64,000 bases of DNA from Bradyrhizobium glycinis (lineage in GTDB: Bacteria; Pseudomonadota; Alphaproteobacteria; Rhizobiales; Xanthobacteraceae): positions 620,001-684,000 of the forward strand of contig NZ_JACCHQ010000001.1 in NCBI RefSeq assembly GCF_016031655.1, written 5' to 3'. Shown here piece by piece: positions 53,253 to 61,790 of this stretch. The notes under the pieces were generated by a model, which had not been told where the DNA came from, searched no databases, and was given only the letters and a program-made list of their open reading frames with translations. The position numbers and the translations under genes are program-made. Numbering within the stretch: position 1 is the first letter of the stretch; every line of letters begins with the position of its first letter.

Positions 53253-53846
53253 ATGTTCAAGCGAGTATTTTCTGCGTGCCTCTTAGTTGCCTTGGGTTCT
53301 GTCGCTTCGGAAGCGCGCCCTTATCGCGTTCATCAAGCTCCTGAATGCAACGTCACCATGCCCTGCGACTTCTCGTATTCGCAGACGGGACGCGAGCGCG
53401 CTTCCAGGCCCTCAGTGGCTTCCAGATCTTCGCTGATTTCCAGGCCCACATTGCAAGCGTATCGCTCGACACAACTTACAGTGACTGATACTGCGAGCGC
53501 GACCACGCCATCGACCGTCTCCGGTGCCCACGGCGCTCGCATTGTCGGTGGCCGTCCGGCTGGTTGCCCTTCTTCGTTCTGCGGCTGCGGCGCGGCTCTG
53601 CGCGTGTTCGGCCGTATCGTGCCGGAATTAAATCTTGCGTCCAACTGGCTCCGCTTTCCGCGGACGTCACCCGCACCGGGAATGGTTGCTGCGCGGCGAG
53701 GACACGTTTTCGTCCTGGAGCAGCACCTCGGAGGCGACGTCTGGATGGCCTATGACGCCAACTCGGGCGGGCGCGCGACGCGAATCCACGCGCGTTCGCT
53801 GCGAGGATATACGATTGTCAACCCGCGCGGCGGCTCGGTGGCTTGA
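53253..53846 (+). CDS. Secreted hypothetical protein with Cys-rich GCPSSFCGCGAA motif
   Basis: 197 residues from ATG 53253 with TGGAG nine bases upstream. N-terminal signal peptide (MFKRVFSACLLVALGSVASE, cleavage near residue 21). The middle is Ser/Thr/Pro-rich; the C-terminal half contains GGRPAGCPSSFCGCGAALRVFG, with three cysteines in 8 residues, then LNLASNWLRFPRTSPAPGMVAARRGHVFVLEQ and AYDANSGGRATRIHARSL. The C-terminal part looks like a compact conserved domain; a cysteine-peptidase-like (CHAP-like) fold is conceivable from the FxxxSPAPGMVAxRxGHV sequence, but this is a guess. Function not recognised. Confidence 0.75.
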   Translation: MFKRVFSACLLVALGSVASEARPYRVHQAPECNVTMPCDFSYSQTGRERASRPSVASRSSLISRPTLQAYRSTQLTVTDTASATTPSTVSGAHGARIVGGRPAGCPSSFCGCGAALRVFGRIVPELNLASNWLRFPRTSPAPGMVAARRGHVFVLEQHLGGDVWMAYDANSGGRATRIHARSLRGYTIVNPRGGSVA

Positions 53847-53941
53847 GGACAGCGGACAGCACCCTTAGAACCGCGGACGGGTCGCAACATCTTTGCGACC
53901 CGCCAACGCTGAACAAATTGTTGGCGCCGGGCGCCCAGCCA

Positions 53942-55417
53942 TCACAGCCGGATCACCTTGCCGGGATTCATGATGTTGTGCGGATCGAGCGCGCGTTTGA
54001 TGGTGCGCATGATGTCGAGCTCGGTCTTGGAGCGGTAGTGGCTGAGCTCGTCGAGCTTGTCGATGCCGATGCCGTGCTCCGCCGAGATCGAGCCGCCCAT
54101 CGAGGTGACGAGATCGTTCACGGCGCGCGTGATGGCGGCCGCGTATTGGCTCAGCGTTTGCTGGTCCATGCCCTTCGGCCCCATGAACGAAAAGTGCAGA
54201 TTGCCGTCGCCGATATGCCCGAGTGGATAGGGCCGGATGGTCGGGAGAATGTCGAGCACGGCCTTGAGGCCCTTGTCGATGAACTCCGGGATTCTGGAGA
54301 TCGCCACCGACACGTCGAAGCTGATTCCCGGTCCCTCGGCGCGGGAAGCCTCCGCCATGGCTTCGCGGATGCGCCACATGTTGCGCGATTGACCGAATGT
54401 GTGCGCGATCACCGCATCCAGCACGCGGCCGGCTTCGAGCTGATCGGCGAGAAACTGCTCCATCTTGCCGGACATGCCCTCGGTCCCGTCCCGGTGCGGG
54501 CGCGCCGACGACCATTCCAGCAGCAGATACCAGGGCGTGTCCGCCTTCAGCGGATCCTGCGTGCCGGGAATGTGACGCAGGGAAAGGTCGATGGCCGCCC
54601 GGCTCAGCAGCTCGCAGGAGCCGACATTGTCCTCGGATGCCGCGTGCGCCTCGGACAGGATTTCCAGCGCCGCGCGGGGATCGCGGACCGCCAGCCACGC
54701 CGTGCAGACGTCCTTGGGCGCCGGCCACAGCTTGAGCACGGCCTTGGTGATGATGCCGAGCGTCCCCTCGGCGCCCATGAACAGGTGCTTGAGGTCGTAG
54801 CCGGTGTTGTCCTTCTTGAGCGCGCGCAATCCGTCCCAGACCTCGCCATTCGGCAGCACGACTTCGAGTCCCAGCACGAGATTGCGGGCATTGCCGTAGC
54901 GCAGCACCTGCACGCCCCCGGCGTTGGTGGAGAGATTGCCGCCGATCATGCAGGAGCCTTGGGCACCGAGGCTGAGCGGCAGGAAGCGGTCGTGCGCGCT
55001 TGCGGTCTCCTGAAGCGTCTGCAACACGCATCCGGCTTCGACCGTCATCGAATAGCCGACGGGATCGACATCCAGCACGCGGTTCATGCGGCCGAGCGAC
55101 AGCACGATGCCGGTGTGGGCAGGCCAGGGCGTCGCCCCGCCCATTAGGCCGGTGTTGCCGCCCTGCGGCACGATTGCGACGCCATGCTCATGGCAGAGCC
55201 GGACCACTTTCGAGACCTCCTCGGTGCTGCCAGGGCGAACGACGGCCCCGGCGCTGCCGACCAACAATCCCCGCCAATCCGTCACGAACGGCTGCTTGCC
55301 GTGCTCGTCCTCGATCAGGCCTTTCTCGCCGACGATCGCGCGCAATGCATCGCGCATCTCGGCGGTCAGGGGAGCGGTCGGAATTGCGGGTGGGGACGCT
55401 GGGAGGGCAGCCGGCAT
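53942..55417 (-). CDS. FAD-binding 2-hydroxyacid oxidoreductase (GlcD/D-2-hydroxyglutarate dehydrogenase-like)
   Basis: Flavoprotein of the VAO/GlcD class oxidising a D-2-hydroxy acid such as lactate, glycolate or 2-hydroxyglutarate. The ATG at 55417 has AGAGGAAA upstream and gives 491 residues; the frame is open a further 21 codons. FAD-binding domain: VVRPGSTEEVSKVVRLCHEH, IVPQGGNTGLMGGATP and GSCMIGGNLSTNAGGVQVLR. The C-terminal domain ends SAEHGIGIDKLDELSHYR with the family's metal-binding HxG region and HNIMNPGKVIRL. No GlcE/GlcF partners are adjacent, so it is likely of the single-subunit type. Confidence 0.92.
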   Translation of the reverse strand: MPAALPASPPAIPTAPLTAEMRDALRAIVGEKGLIEDEHGKQPFVTDWRGLLVGSAGAVVRPGSTEEVSKVVRLCHEHGVAIVPQGGNTGLMGGATPWPAHTGIVLSLGRMNRVLDVDPVGYSMTVEAGCVLQTLQETASAHDRFLPLSLGAQGSCMIGGNLSTNAGGVQVLRYGNARNLVLGLEVVLPNGEVWDGLRALKKDNTGYDLKHLFMGAEGTLGIITKAVLKLWPAPKDVCTAWLAVRDPRAALEILSEAHAASEDNVGSCELLSRAAIDLSLRHIPGTQDPLKADTPWYLLLEWSSARPHRDGTEGMSGKMEQFLADQLEAGRVLDAVIAHTFGQSRNMWRIREAMAEASRAEGPGISFDVSVAISRIPEFIDKGLKAVLDILPTIRPYPLGHIGDGNLHFSFMGPKGMDQQTLSQYAAAITRAVNDLVTSMGGSISAEHGIGIDKLDELSHYRSKTELDIMRTIKRALDPHNIMNPGKVIRL

Positions 55418-55583
55418 TTGTTTCCTCTGGCGCATCTTGGTGTGCACTGCGCACGGTGACGTGCGGAGGGCATTGTCCACGTTTGGCGCGAGGAGTCTAA
55501 TGGGAATGTGGCCGAGCGCGTGTTGCGGATCGGTGACGCCGCGGTGTTCGGCGTCACCACCACGATCAGGTACTAAACCGGCT

Positions 55584-56873
55584 TCAGGCCGCCGCCGGCT
55601 GCAGTTTCGGCTGCCGCGACAGCGCCAGCACGATCAGGGCCGCGAACACGCAGAGCGCGCCGGCGATGAAGAAGGCGGGCAGGTAGCTCTGGTAGACCGT
55701 CCGCGACAACCCGGCGCCGAACGCCGCGGTGCCGGCGCCGAGCTGATGGCCGGCGAAGATCCAGCCGAATACCAGGTTGGCGCGCTCGGGACCGAACTTT
55801 TGCGCGGTGAGCCGCACTGTCGGCGGCACTGTCGCGATCCAGTCGAGGCCATAGAACATCGCGAAGACCGAGAGGCCGTAGAACGAGAAATCGCTGAACG
55901 GCAGGAAGATCAGCGAGAGCCCGCGCAAACCGTAGTACCAGAACAGGAGCCAGCGATTGTCGTAGCGGTCCGACAGCCAGCCCGACATGATCGTGCCGAA
56001 GAAGTCGAAGATGCCCATTGCCGCCAGCAGGCTCGCCGCCTGCACCTGAGGGATGCCGAAATCGAGGCACATCGGGATCAGGTGAACCTGCACGAGGCCG
56101 TTGGTGGAGGCGCCGCAGACGAAGAAGGTCGCGAACAAAATCCAGAATGCCATCGATGTCGAGGCGTGGCGCAGCGTGCCGAGCGCAACGCCCGTGATCG
56201 AGCCGTGGCTCACCGGCGGCGCGGGCAGGGGCTCGGTGCCCTCGTCACCGAATGGCCGCAGGCCCACGTCGCTCGGCCGGTCGCGCATCGCGAGCAGCAC
56301 CGCCAGCGCTGAGACGCCGAGCATGACGCAGACGAAGCCGAGTGCGAGCCGCCAGCCATAGCGTTCGGTAAGGCTCGCCAGCAGCGGCAGGAACACGAGT
56401 TGGCCTGTGGCGACGCTCGCGGTCATGATGCCGACGACGAGGCCGCGTCTTGCCGCGAACCAGCGCGTGGCGATCGTCGCGCCGAGCACCAAGGCAGTCA
56501 TGCCGGTGCCGATCCCGATCACCACGCCCCACAGGGCAATGAGCTGCCAGACTTCCGTCATGGCGAGCGAAAGCACGAGCGCCGAGACCACGATCAGCTG
56601 GGCGGCCAGCGTGACGTTGCGCAGGCCATAACGGTTGAGCAGGGCGGCCGCGAACGGCGCCATCAGTCCGAACAGGATGAAGCGGATCGACAGCGCGGAG
56701 GAGATCTCCGCCGTGCTCCAGCCGAACTCCTTCTGCAGGGGAACGATGAACACGCCGGGCGCGCCGACCGTGCCGGCGCTGATCAGCGCGGCAAGGAAGG
56801 TCACGCCGACCATCACCCAGCCGTAATGGATGTTGCGGCGATTGAGGGTTGCCGCGAGCCAGTTCGAGATCAT
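55584..56873 (-). CDS. MFS transporter (oxalate/formate antiporter-like)
   Basis: Twelve-helix major-facilitator transporter of 429 residues, ATG at 56873 (MISNWLAATLNRRNIHYGWV). Signature loop after helix 2-3: ALLNRYGLRNVTLAAQLI; central loop at about residue 205-225 (PSDVGLRPFGDEGTEPLP); second half from SMAFWILFATFFVCGAS, with SGWLSDRYDNRWLLFW as the matching loop. Short-chain organic acids are typical for relatives; the neighbouring 2-hydroxyacid oxidase suggests a link, though the two genes are 166 bp apart and may not be coregulated. Confidence 0.9.
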   Translation of the reverse strand: MISNWLAATLNRRNIHYGWVMVGVTFLAALISAGTVGAPGVFIVPLQKEFGWSTAEISSALSIRFILFGLMAPFAAALLNRYGLRNVTLAAQLIVVSALVLSLAMTEVWQLIALWGVVIGIGTGMTALVLGATIATRWFAARRGLVVGIMTASVATGQLVFLPLLASLTERYGWRLALGFVCVMLGVSALAVLLAMRDRPSDVGLRPFGDEGTEPLPAPPVSHGSITGVALGTLRHASTSMAFWILFATFFVCGASTNGLVQVHLIPMCLDFGIPQVQAASLLAAMGIFDFFGTIMSGWLSDRYDNRWLLFWYYGLRGLSLIFLPFSDFSFYGLSVFAMFYGLDWIATVPPTVRLTAQKFGPERANLVFGWIFAGHQLGAGTAAFGAGLSRTVYQSYLPAFFIAGALCVFAALIVLALSRQPKLQPAAA

Positions 56874-56983
56874 CGAATTTCCTTGGAGACCGAAAGGAGG
56901 GGAATTACTTAGAGCGTGTTTGCTGCCAACACTGTGTCAGTAGCGGGCTCGCCACGCCTGCCAAACTGGCACAAAGAGGGGAA

Positions 56984-57016
56984 GTCTGAAATGTCGAACT
57001 TCCCTCAATTTCAGAC
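56984..57016 (-). terminator. Candidate terminator after the thiolase gene
   Basis: Perfect 9-bp inverted repeat GTCTGAAAT (56984-56992) and ATTTCAGAC (57008-57016) with a 15-base loop, lying 8 bp past the stop of the minus-strand thiolase. The following minus-strand sequence is pyrimidine-rich (TTCCCCTCTTT), not a clean T run, so strength is doubtful. It could instead act on the MFS promoter. Confidence 0.4.
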
Positions 57017-57024
57017 ATTGACGA

Positions 57025-58221
57025 TCAGCGCGCCGGCCGCTCGACGGCGATTGCGGTGGCTTCGCCGCCGCCGATGCACAGCGCCGCGACACCGCGCTTG
57101 AGGTTCTGCGCCTCCAGCGCATGCAGCAGCGTCACGATCAACCGCGCGCCGGTCGCGCCGATCGGATGGCCGAGCGCGCAGGCGCTGCCATTGACGTTGA
57201 GCTTGTCGCGGGGAATGCCGAGATCGCGCTGCGCTGCCATCGCCACCACCGCGAAAGCCTCGTTGATCTCGAACAGGTCGACGTCGCCCGCGCTCCAGCC
57301 GACCTTGTCCAGCAGCTTGCGGATCGCCGGGATCGGCGCCGTGGTGAACCATTGCGGCTCCTGGCTGTGGGTGGCGTGGCCCTTAATCTGGGCGAGGATA
57401 GGCAGGCCGTCCCGGTCAGCAAGCGAGCGCTTCGTCAGAACCAGCGCGGCGGCGCCGTCGGCATTGGCGGAGGAGGCGGCCGGCGTGATGGTGCCGTTGG
57501 CGCGGAACGCCGGCTTCAATCCGGGGATCTTGGCGGGATCGACCTTGAGCGGATGCTCGTCATTGGCGACCACGCGCGGTCCCGCCTTCTCCGTCAGCGT
57601 GATCGGCGCGATCTCGGCCTTGAAGGCGCCGCCCTCGACCGCCTTGCGGGCACGGCTGAGCGACTCCATCGCATAGTCGTCCTGGTCCTTGCGGGTGAAT
57701 TGATAGGCTTCCGCGGTGGCCTCGCCGAAATCGCCCATGGAACGGCCGGTCTCGTAGGCGTCTTCCAGACCGTCCATCATCATGTGGTCGATGATGCGGT
57801 CGTGGCCGACGCGATAGCCGCCGCGCGCCTTGGCCAGCAGGTAGGGCGCGTTGCTCATGCTCTCCATGCCGCCGGAGACGACGATGTCGGCCGAGCCGGC
57901 GCGGATGATGTCGTGCGCCAGCATGGTCGCTTTCATGCCGGAACCGCAGACCTTGTTGACCGTGGTCGCGCCGGTGGCGTCGGGGAGCCCGGCGCTCCGC
58001 GCCGCCTGCCGCGCCGGCGCCTGGCCTTGGCCGGCCGGCAGCACGCAGCCCATGAAGACCTCGTCCACCTTCTCGGGCGCCAGCTTGGCGCGCTCCAGCG
58101 CCGCCCCGATCACGTGCGAGCCGAGCTTGTGGGCGGGGAGCGGCGACAATTCGCCCATGAAGCGGCCGAGCGGGGTGCGGGCGGCAGAGACGATGACGAC
58201 GGGATCGGCGGCTTCGGCCAT
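57025..58221 (-). CDS. Acetyl-CoA C-acyltransferase (thiolase)
   Basis: Degradative or biosynthetic thiolase, 398 residues from ATG 58221 (MAEAADPVVIVSAARTPLGR; AGGGAG upstream). Catalytic Cys92 in VNKVCGSGMKA, His in NEAFAVVAM-type loop (INEAFAVVAMAAQ), GHP in CALGHPIGATGARL, and C-terminal Cys in AALCIGGGEATAIAV. A complete active set, unlike the protein at 41650. An AT-rich palindrome lies just upstream. The adjoining enoyl-CoA hydratase suggests beta-oxidation-type chemistry, but it has its own promoter region. Confidence 0.94.
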   Translation of the reverse strand: MAEAADPVVIVSAARTPLGRFMGELSPLPAHKLGSHVIGAALERAKLAPEKVDEVFMGCVLPAGQGQAPARQAARSAGLPDATGATTVNKVCGSGMKATMLAHDIIRAGSADIVVSGGMESMSNAPYLLAKARGGYRVGHDRIIDHMMMDGLEDAYETGRSMGDFGEATAEAYQFTRKDQDDYAMESLSRARKAVEGGAFKAEIAPITLTEKAGPRVVANDEHPLKVDPAKIPGLKPAFRANGTITPAASSANADGAAALVLTKRSLADRDGLPILAQIKGHATHSQEPQWFTTAPIPAIRKLLDKVGWSAGDVDLFEINEAFAVVAMAAQRDLGIPRDKLNVNGSACALGHPIGATGARLIVTLLHALEAQNLKRGVAALCIGGGEATAIAVERPAR

Positions 58222-58253
58222 GATGAGAACTCCCTGGCGATGACGTGTAAGAT

Positions 58254-58270
58254 TATGATCATCATATGAT
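58254..58270. promoter_or_regulatory. AT-rich palindromic stretch upstream of the thiolase
   Basis: TATGATCATCATATGAT contains the palindromes ATGATCAT and ATCATATGAT, 33-49 bp upstream of the thiolase ATG, within a minus-strand promoter-like AT-rich stretch. A partly similar TATGACAATCATCA is found at 59397-59410 between the hydratase and thioesterase genes. Possible regulator site; the evidence is only symmetry and position. Confidence 0.3.
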
Positions 58271-58350
58271 GCGACGCAAAAAATGCAACCGCGACAGGGA
58301 TGAGAAAATGTCGTGGGTCGGATGAGAATTGTTGGGGCGGTGACTTGCTC

Positions 58351-58487
58351 GTGCGTGTCCCGGACCCGGCGCAACGTGCAACGTTCCGACGCAGAGCCGG
58401 GACCCAGATTCGCGCCGGCCTTGTTGGTGCATGGGCCCCGGCTCAGTAGCGCAACGCAAAGGTGCGCTGCGCTGCGTCCGGGGCACC
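58351..58487. repeat. Intergenic palindromic repeat, CGTGTCCCGGACGC family, copy 2
   Basis: Begins GTGCGTGTCCCGGACCCGGC and ends GCTGCGTCCGGGGCAC; inner segments GAGCCGGGACCCAG and GGGCCCCGGCTCAG pair. Same plan as 52915-53065. It occupies most of the 279-bp gap between the hydratase stop and thiolase start. Confidence 0.85.
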
Positions 58488-58500
58488 GAAAACCTGGGTC

Positions 58501-59271
58501 CTACCGCTTCCGGTTCACGAACGCGCCCATCAGCCGCGTCGGCTCGTCGGTCAGGAACGACTCGCCGAAGACTTTCACGCTCAAATTCACCGACTCGGTC
58601 AGAGGCAGCTCTTCCCATCGTCGCAGCAACGCCTTCTGCGAACGCAGCGCCTCGGGGCCGCATTCGAGCAAGGCCTTCACCAGGTGCTCAATCTCCGCAT
58701 CCAGCCCGCCCTCCGGCGCGACCTTGTCGACCAGCCCCCAGGCGAGCGCAGTGGCTGCATCGATGTTCTCCGCCGTCATCACCAGCCAGCGCGCGCGGGC
58801 CCAGCCGATCAGGCGCGGCAACAGCGCGGCATGGATCACCGAGGGGATGCCGACACGCACCTCCGGCATGCCGAAATGGGCATCGTGGGCGGCGATGCGG
58901 AAGTCGCAGGCCGCGGCCACTTCGAGCCCGCCGCCGAGGCACCAGCCCGGCATGCGTGCGATGACCGGGGCAGGGAACTGGCGCACCGCCTCGCAGAGAT
59001 CGCGCAGGCGGCTGATGAAGGCCTCCGCGGACGTCTGGTCGAGCCCGGCCATCTCCTTGATGTCGGCCCCGCCGATCAGGCTCTTCTCGCTATGTCCGCG
59101 CAGCACCACGACGCGGATGCTGCGGTCGGATGCGAGCTGCTGCAGGCCTTCGCGCACGCCATCGGTGACCGGCGAGCCGAGAATGTTGAGCGGGCCGGCG
59201 TTGCAGATGGCGACATGAACGACGCCGCGCGCATCGCGCGTCACGCCGCAATGATTGTTGAGCATTTCCAT
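58501..59271 (-). CDS. Enoyl-CoA hydratase/isomerase family protein
   Basis: Crotonase-fold enzyme acting on acyl-CoA, 256 residues from ATG 59271 (MEMLNNHCG); the next ATG two codons on is equally likely. Oxyanion-hole regions are GHSEKSLIGGADIKEM and GWCLGGGLEVAAACDFR; glutamates are at the two usual positions (GGGLEVA and FGMPEVRVGIPS), so hydratase activity is plausible. Divergent from the thioesterase at 59426. Substrate unknown. Confidence 0.9.
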   Translation of the reverse strand: MEMLNNHCGVTRDARGVVHVAICNAGPLNILGSPVTDGVREGLQQLASDRSIRVVVLRGHSEKSLIGGADIKEMAGLDQTSAEAFISRLRDLCEAVRQFPAPVIARMPGWCLGGGLEVAAACDFRIAAHDAHFGMPEVRVGIPSVIHAALLPRLIGWARARWLVMTAENIDAATALAWGLVDKVAPEGGLDAEIEHLVKALLECGPEALRSQKALLRRWEELPLTESVNLSVKVFGESFLTDEPTRLMGAFVNRKR

Positions 59272-59425
59272 CGTTAAGTCTCGAAGCTTTCGTGGACATG
59301 CGCGGGGCGCGCCGGTCGGGATCACTTCCGGGCCGAAACGTACTTCTTGTCAAGCGGCAGGAAAGGCGGCTTGCCAGCGTGAAGTCCGTGGCATAGTATG
59401 ACAATCATCATTTAAAGAGCCCGCC

Positions 59426-59953
59426 ATGACCGGTGACGATCAACCCGACCTGTTTTCCCCCGCGCAGCGGCGCCAGCGCGTGGTGGACTGGCAGGCGCCC
59501 GCGCCGGTCGCGCGGGCGGCCATGGGGCTGTCCGGCATGGATGCCATGCTCGGCATCCGCGACGGCCGGCTGCCGCCGCCGCCCTTTGCCAAGCTGATCG
59601 GCTTCACCATGGCCGTGGTCGAGCCGGGCCGGATCGTCATGGAACTGGAGCCGCGCGAGGATCTCGAAAACACCATCGGTCTTCTCCACGGCGCGACCGC
59701 AGCGGCGCTGCTCGATACGGCCATGGGATGTGCCATCTCGACCCGGCTCGAGGCCGGACAAAGTTCGGTGACCCTCGATCTGAAGCTGACCTATTTGCGC
59801 CCGCTGTCAGTTCGCTCGGGGCTGATCTCGGCCGAGGGCAAGATCATCAAGCTCGGGCGGCAGACCAGCTATACCGAGGGTTTCGTCCGCGACGGCAAGG
59901 GTGCGCTCGCCGTCCACGCGACGGCAACCTTTTCCATGATCGCAATGTCTTAA
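59426..59953 (+). CDS. PaaI-like hotdog-fold thioesterase
   Basis: Acyl-CoA thioesterase of the PaaI/4HBT group, 175 residues. After an N-terminal tail of about 45 residues come the hotdog elements: PFAKLIGFTMAVVEPGRIVM, the core helix with ENTIGLLHGATAAALLDTAM (His-Gly with the following Asp as catalytic residues), and LDLKLTYLRPLSV. Upstream AGAGCCCGCC gives a weak ribosome site. It lies divergent from the hydratase and ahead of a TetR gene, so it may belong to the same CoA-ester regulon. Confidence 0.9.
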   Translation: MTGDDQPDLFSPAQRRQRVVDWQAPAPVARAAMGLSGMDAMLGIRDGRLPPPPFAKLIGFTMAVVEPGRIVMELEPREDLENTIGLLHGATAAALLDTAMGCAISTRLEAGQSSVTLDLKLTYLRPLSVRSGLISAEGKIIKLGRQTSYTEGFVRDGKGALAVHATATFSMIAMS

Positions 59954-60022
59954 CGTGAATTAATGCACGTACTGGTCCGTTTCTGTGCTATGAGATGATC
60001 TCCGACATCCAATGAGCTCTGC

Positions 60023-60643
60023 ATGCGCTATTCCCGGGAACACAAGCAGGAAACCCACGATCGCATCGTGAAGAAGGCCTCGGTGCGGCTGCGGGAGAAG
60101 GGCGCCCACGGCATCGGCGTCGCCGACCTCATGAAGGAGGCGGGCCTGACCCACGGCGGCTTTTACGCGCATTTCGATTCCCGCGAGGCGCTGGTGATCG
60201 AGGCTTTTGCCTACGCCATGGACCGTTCGATGGAACACTGGCGCAAGCTCACCGGTGAGGCCGCTCCCGAAAAACGGCTGGCGCTGATCGCGGAAAGCTA
60301 TCTGTCCACGCTGCACCGCGACAACCCCGGGCACGGCTGCTCGATTCCCGCGCTGGGAGCCGAGATCGCTCGCGAGAGCCCGAAGACACGCAAGGCCTTC
60401 GCCGGCAAGCTCGACGAGATGATCGAGACCCTGACCGACACCATCCCGAACATGCCGCGCAAGGCGGCACGCAAGCAGGCGATCGCGACGCTGGCGACGA
60501 TGGCCGGCACCATGCTGCTGGCGCGCATCGCCGGCTCGAGCGAATTGTCCGACGAGATGCTGAAGGTGGGCCGGGACCACGCGCTCGAGGGAGCGAAGCG
60601 TGAGCCGAAGGTTGCTGCTGCGAAGAAGGCGAAACAGAACTAG
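60023..60643 (+). CDS. TetR/AcrR family transcriptional regulator
   Basis: 206 residues, ATG at 60023 (MRYSREHKQETHDRIVKKAS). Helix-turn-helix is GIGVADLMKEAGLTHGGFYA with HFDSREALV (residues 31-58). The C-terminal region has HGCSIPALGAEIARES, typical of the group near YafC/TetR_C_33 regulators, and a Lys-rich tail. It is 69 bp after the thioesterase gene; control of the neighbouring thioesterase-hydratase genes is possible but no clear operator is seen. Confidence 0.92.
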   Translation: MRYSREHKQETHDRIVKKASVRLREKGAHGIGVADLMKEAGLTHGGFYAHFDSREALVIEAFAYAMDRSMEHWRKLTGEAAPEKRLALIAESYLSTLHRDNPGHGCSIPALGAEIARESPKTRKAFAGKLDEMIETLTDTIPNMPRKAARKQAIATLATMAGTMLLARIAGSSELSDEMLKVGRDHALEGAKREPKVAAAKKAKQN

Positions 60644-60653
60644 GTGAGATGCC

Positions 60654-60768
60654 GTAGGGTGGGTTAGCCATGCGATTGCGCGAAGCGCATTCGCTTGGCG
60701 TAACCCACCACTGTGTTCGTCCGCGGAGGCGGAAGAGGTGGGTTACGCCTTCGGCTAACCCACCCTAC
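60654..60768. repeat. Intergenic palindromic repeat, GTAGGGTGGGTTAGCC family, copy 2
   Basis: Outer arms GTAGGGTGGGTTAGCC and GGCTAACCCACCCTAC, inner arms GGCGTAACCCACCA... and ...TGGGTTACGCC facing one another. It follows the TetR stop by 11 bp and ends 12 bp before the convergent LysR stop, so it may terminate both transcripts. Confidence 0.88.
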
Positions 60769-60779
60769 CAGATCGTCGT

Positions 60780-61688
60780 TCATCGTCCTGCAAACAACGT
60801 CCGCTCGCGCTCGACAATCTCCGAGATGTAATCCGCCACGGCCCTGATCCGCGCCAGGTCCTTGCTGTCGGCGTGCATCAGCATCCAGAACGTTCGCGTG
60901 ATCGAAATCTCCTCCGGCAGCACGGCCACGAGCTGCGGATAATCGCTCGCCATGAAATGCGGCAGCACCGCGATGCCGAAGCCGGAGAGCGTGGCGTTGA
61001 GCTGGGCGATCAGATTGGCGCTGCGAAAGCGCGCCGATATCCGTGGCGACACCTGCGGCAGATAGTCGAGCTCCGGCGTGAACAAGAGCTCCTCGATGTA
61101 GCCGACGAAGCGGTGCTGCATCAGGTCCTGACGCGAGGCGATTTTCGGGAAGCGGTCGAGATAGGCGGGGGCCGCGTAGAGTCCAAGGCGGTAGTCGAGC
61201 AGCTTGCGGCCGACGATGCGACCTTCCTTCGGCATGGTCAGGCTGATGGCGATATCGGCCTCGCGCTTGGAGAGGCTGAACAGCCGCGCGGTCGCCACAA
61301 GCTGCAGGTCGAGATCGGGATAACGGTCCGCGAACGGTGCCAGCCGCGGCGCCAGGAAGGCGGTGCCGAAGCCATCAGGCGCGCCGATCCGCACCGTCCC
61401 GGTCAGGCGCGCCACGGAGCCGCCGACCTGCTCCTGATTGGCGACGATGGTCGATTCCATGGCTTCGGCGCTGTCAGCGACGCGCTGGCCCGCCTCGGTG
61501 AGGAGGTAGCCGGTCTTGCGCCGGTCAAACAGCTTGGCCGAGAGGTGCTTCTCCAGCCGGTCGACGCGGCGGATGACGGTCGCATGGTCGACGCCCAGCT
61601 GTTTTGCCGCAGCCGACACCGAGCCGCCCCGCACGATGGCCAGCACGAAGCGAAAGTCGTCCCAATCGATAGCGCCTTGATCCAGCAT
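60780..61688 (-). CDS. LysR family transcriptional regulator
   Basis: 302 residues from ATG 61688 (MLDQGAIDWDDFRFVLAIVR); the frame extends upstream to another ATG at 61709 and further to 61787, and none has a clear ribosome site. Winged helix: GGSVSAAAKQLGVDHATVIR and RVDRLEKHLSAKLFDRR; effector domain from TGTVRIGAPDGFGTAFLAPR. It is divergent from the methylmalonate-semialdehyde dehydrogenase gene and is the probable regulator of that valine-catabolism operon. Confidence 0.9.
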   Translation of the reverse strand: MLDQGAIDWDDFRFVLAIVRGGSVSAAAKQLGVDHATVIRRVDRLEKHLSAKLFDRRKTGYLLTEAGQRVADSAEAMESTIVANQEQVGGSVARLTGTVRIGAPDGFGTAFLAPRLAPFADRYPDLDLQLVATARLFSLSKREADIAISLTMPKEGRIVGRKLLDYRLGLYAAPAYLDRFPKIASRQDLMQHRFVGYIEELLFTPELDYLPQVSPRISARFRSANLIAQLNATLSGFGIAVLPHFMASDYPQLVAVLPEEISITRTFWMLMHADSKDLARIRAVADYISEIVERERTLFAGR

Positions 61689-61790
61689 TTTCGCACATCT
61701 ATGGTGCATTATCTCAGACTTGAATCCTATAAAATGCAGGTCAATAGGATTTGTCAAAGCGACCACGCTCGGCCTGAAGGAGACCATTCC

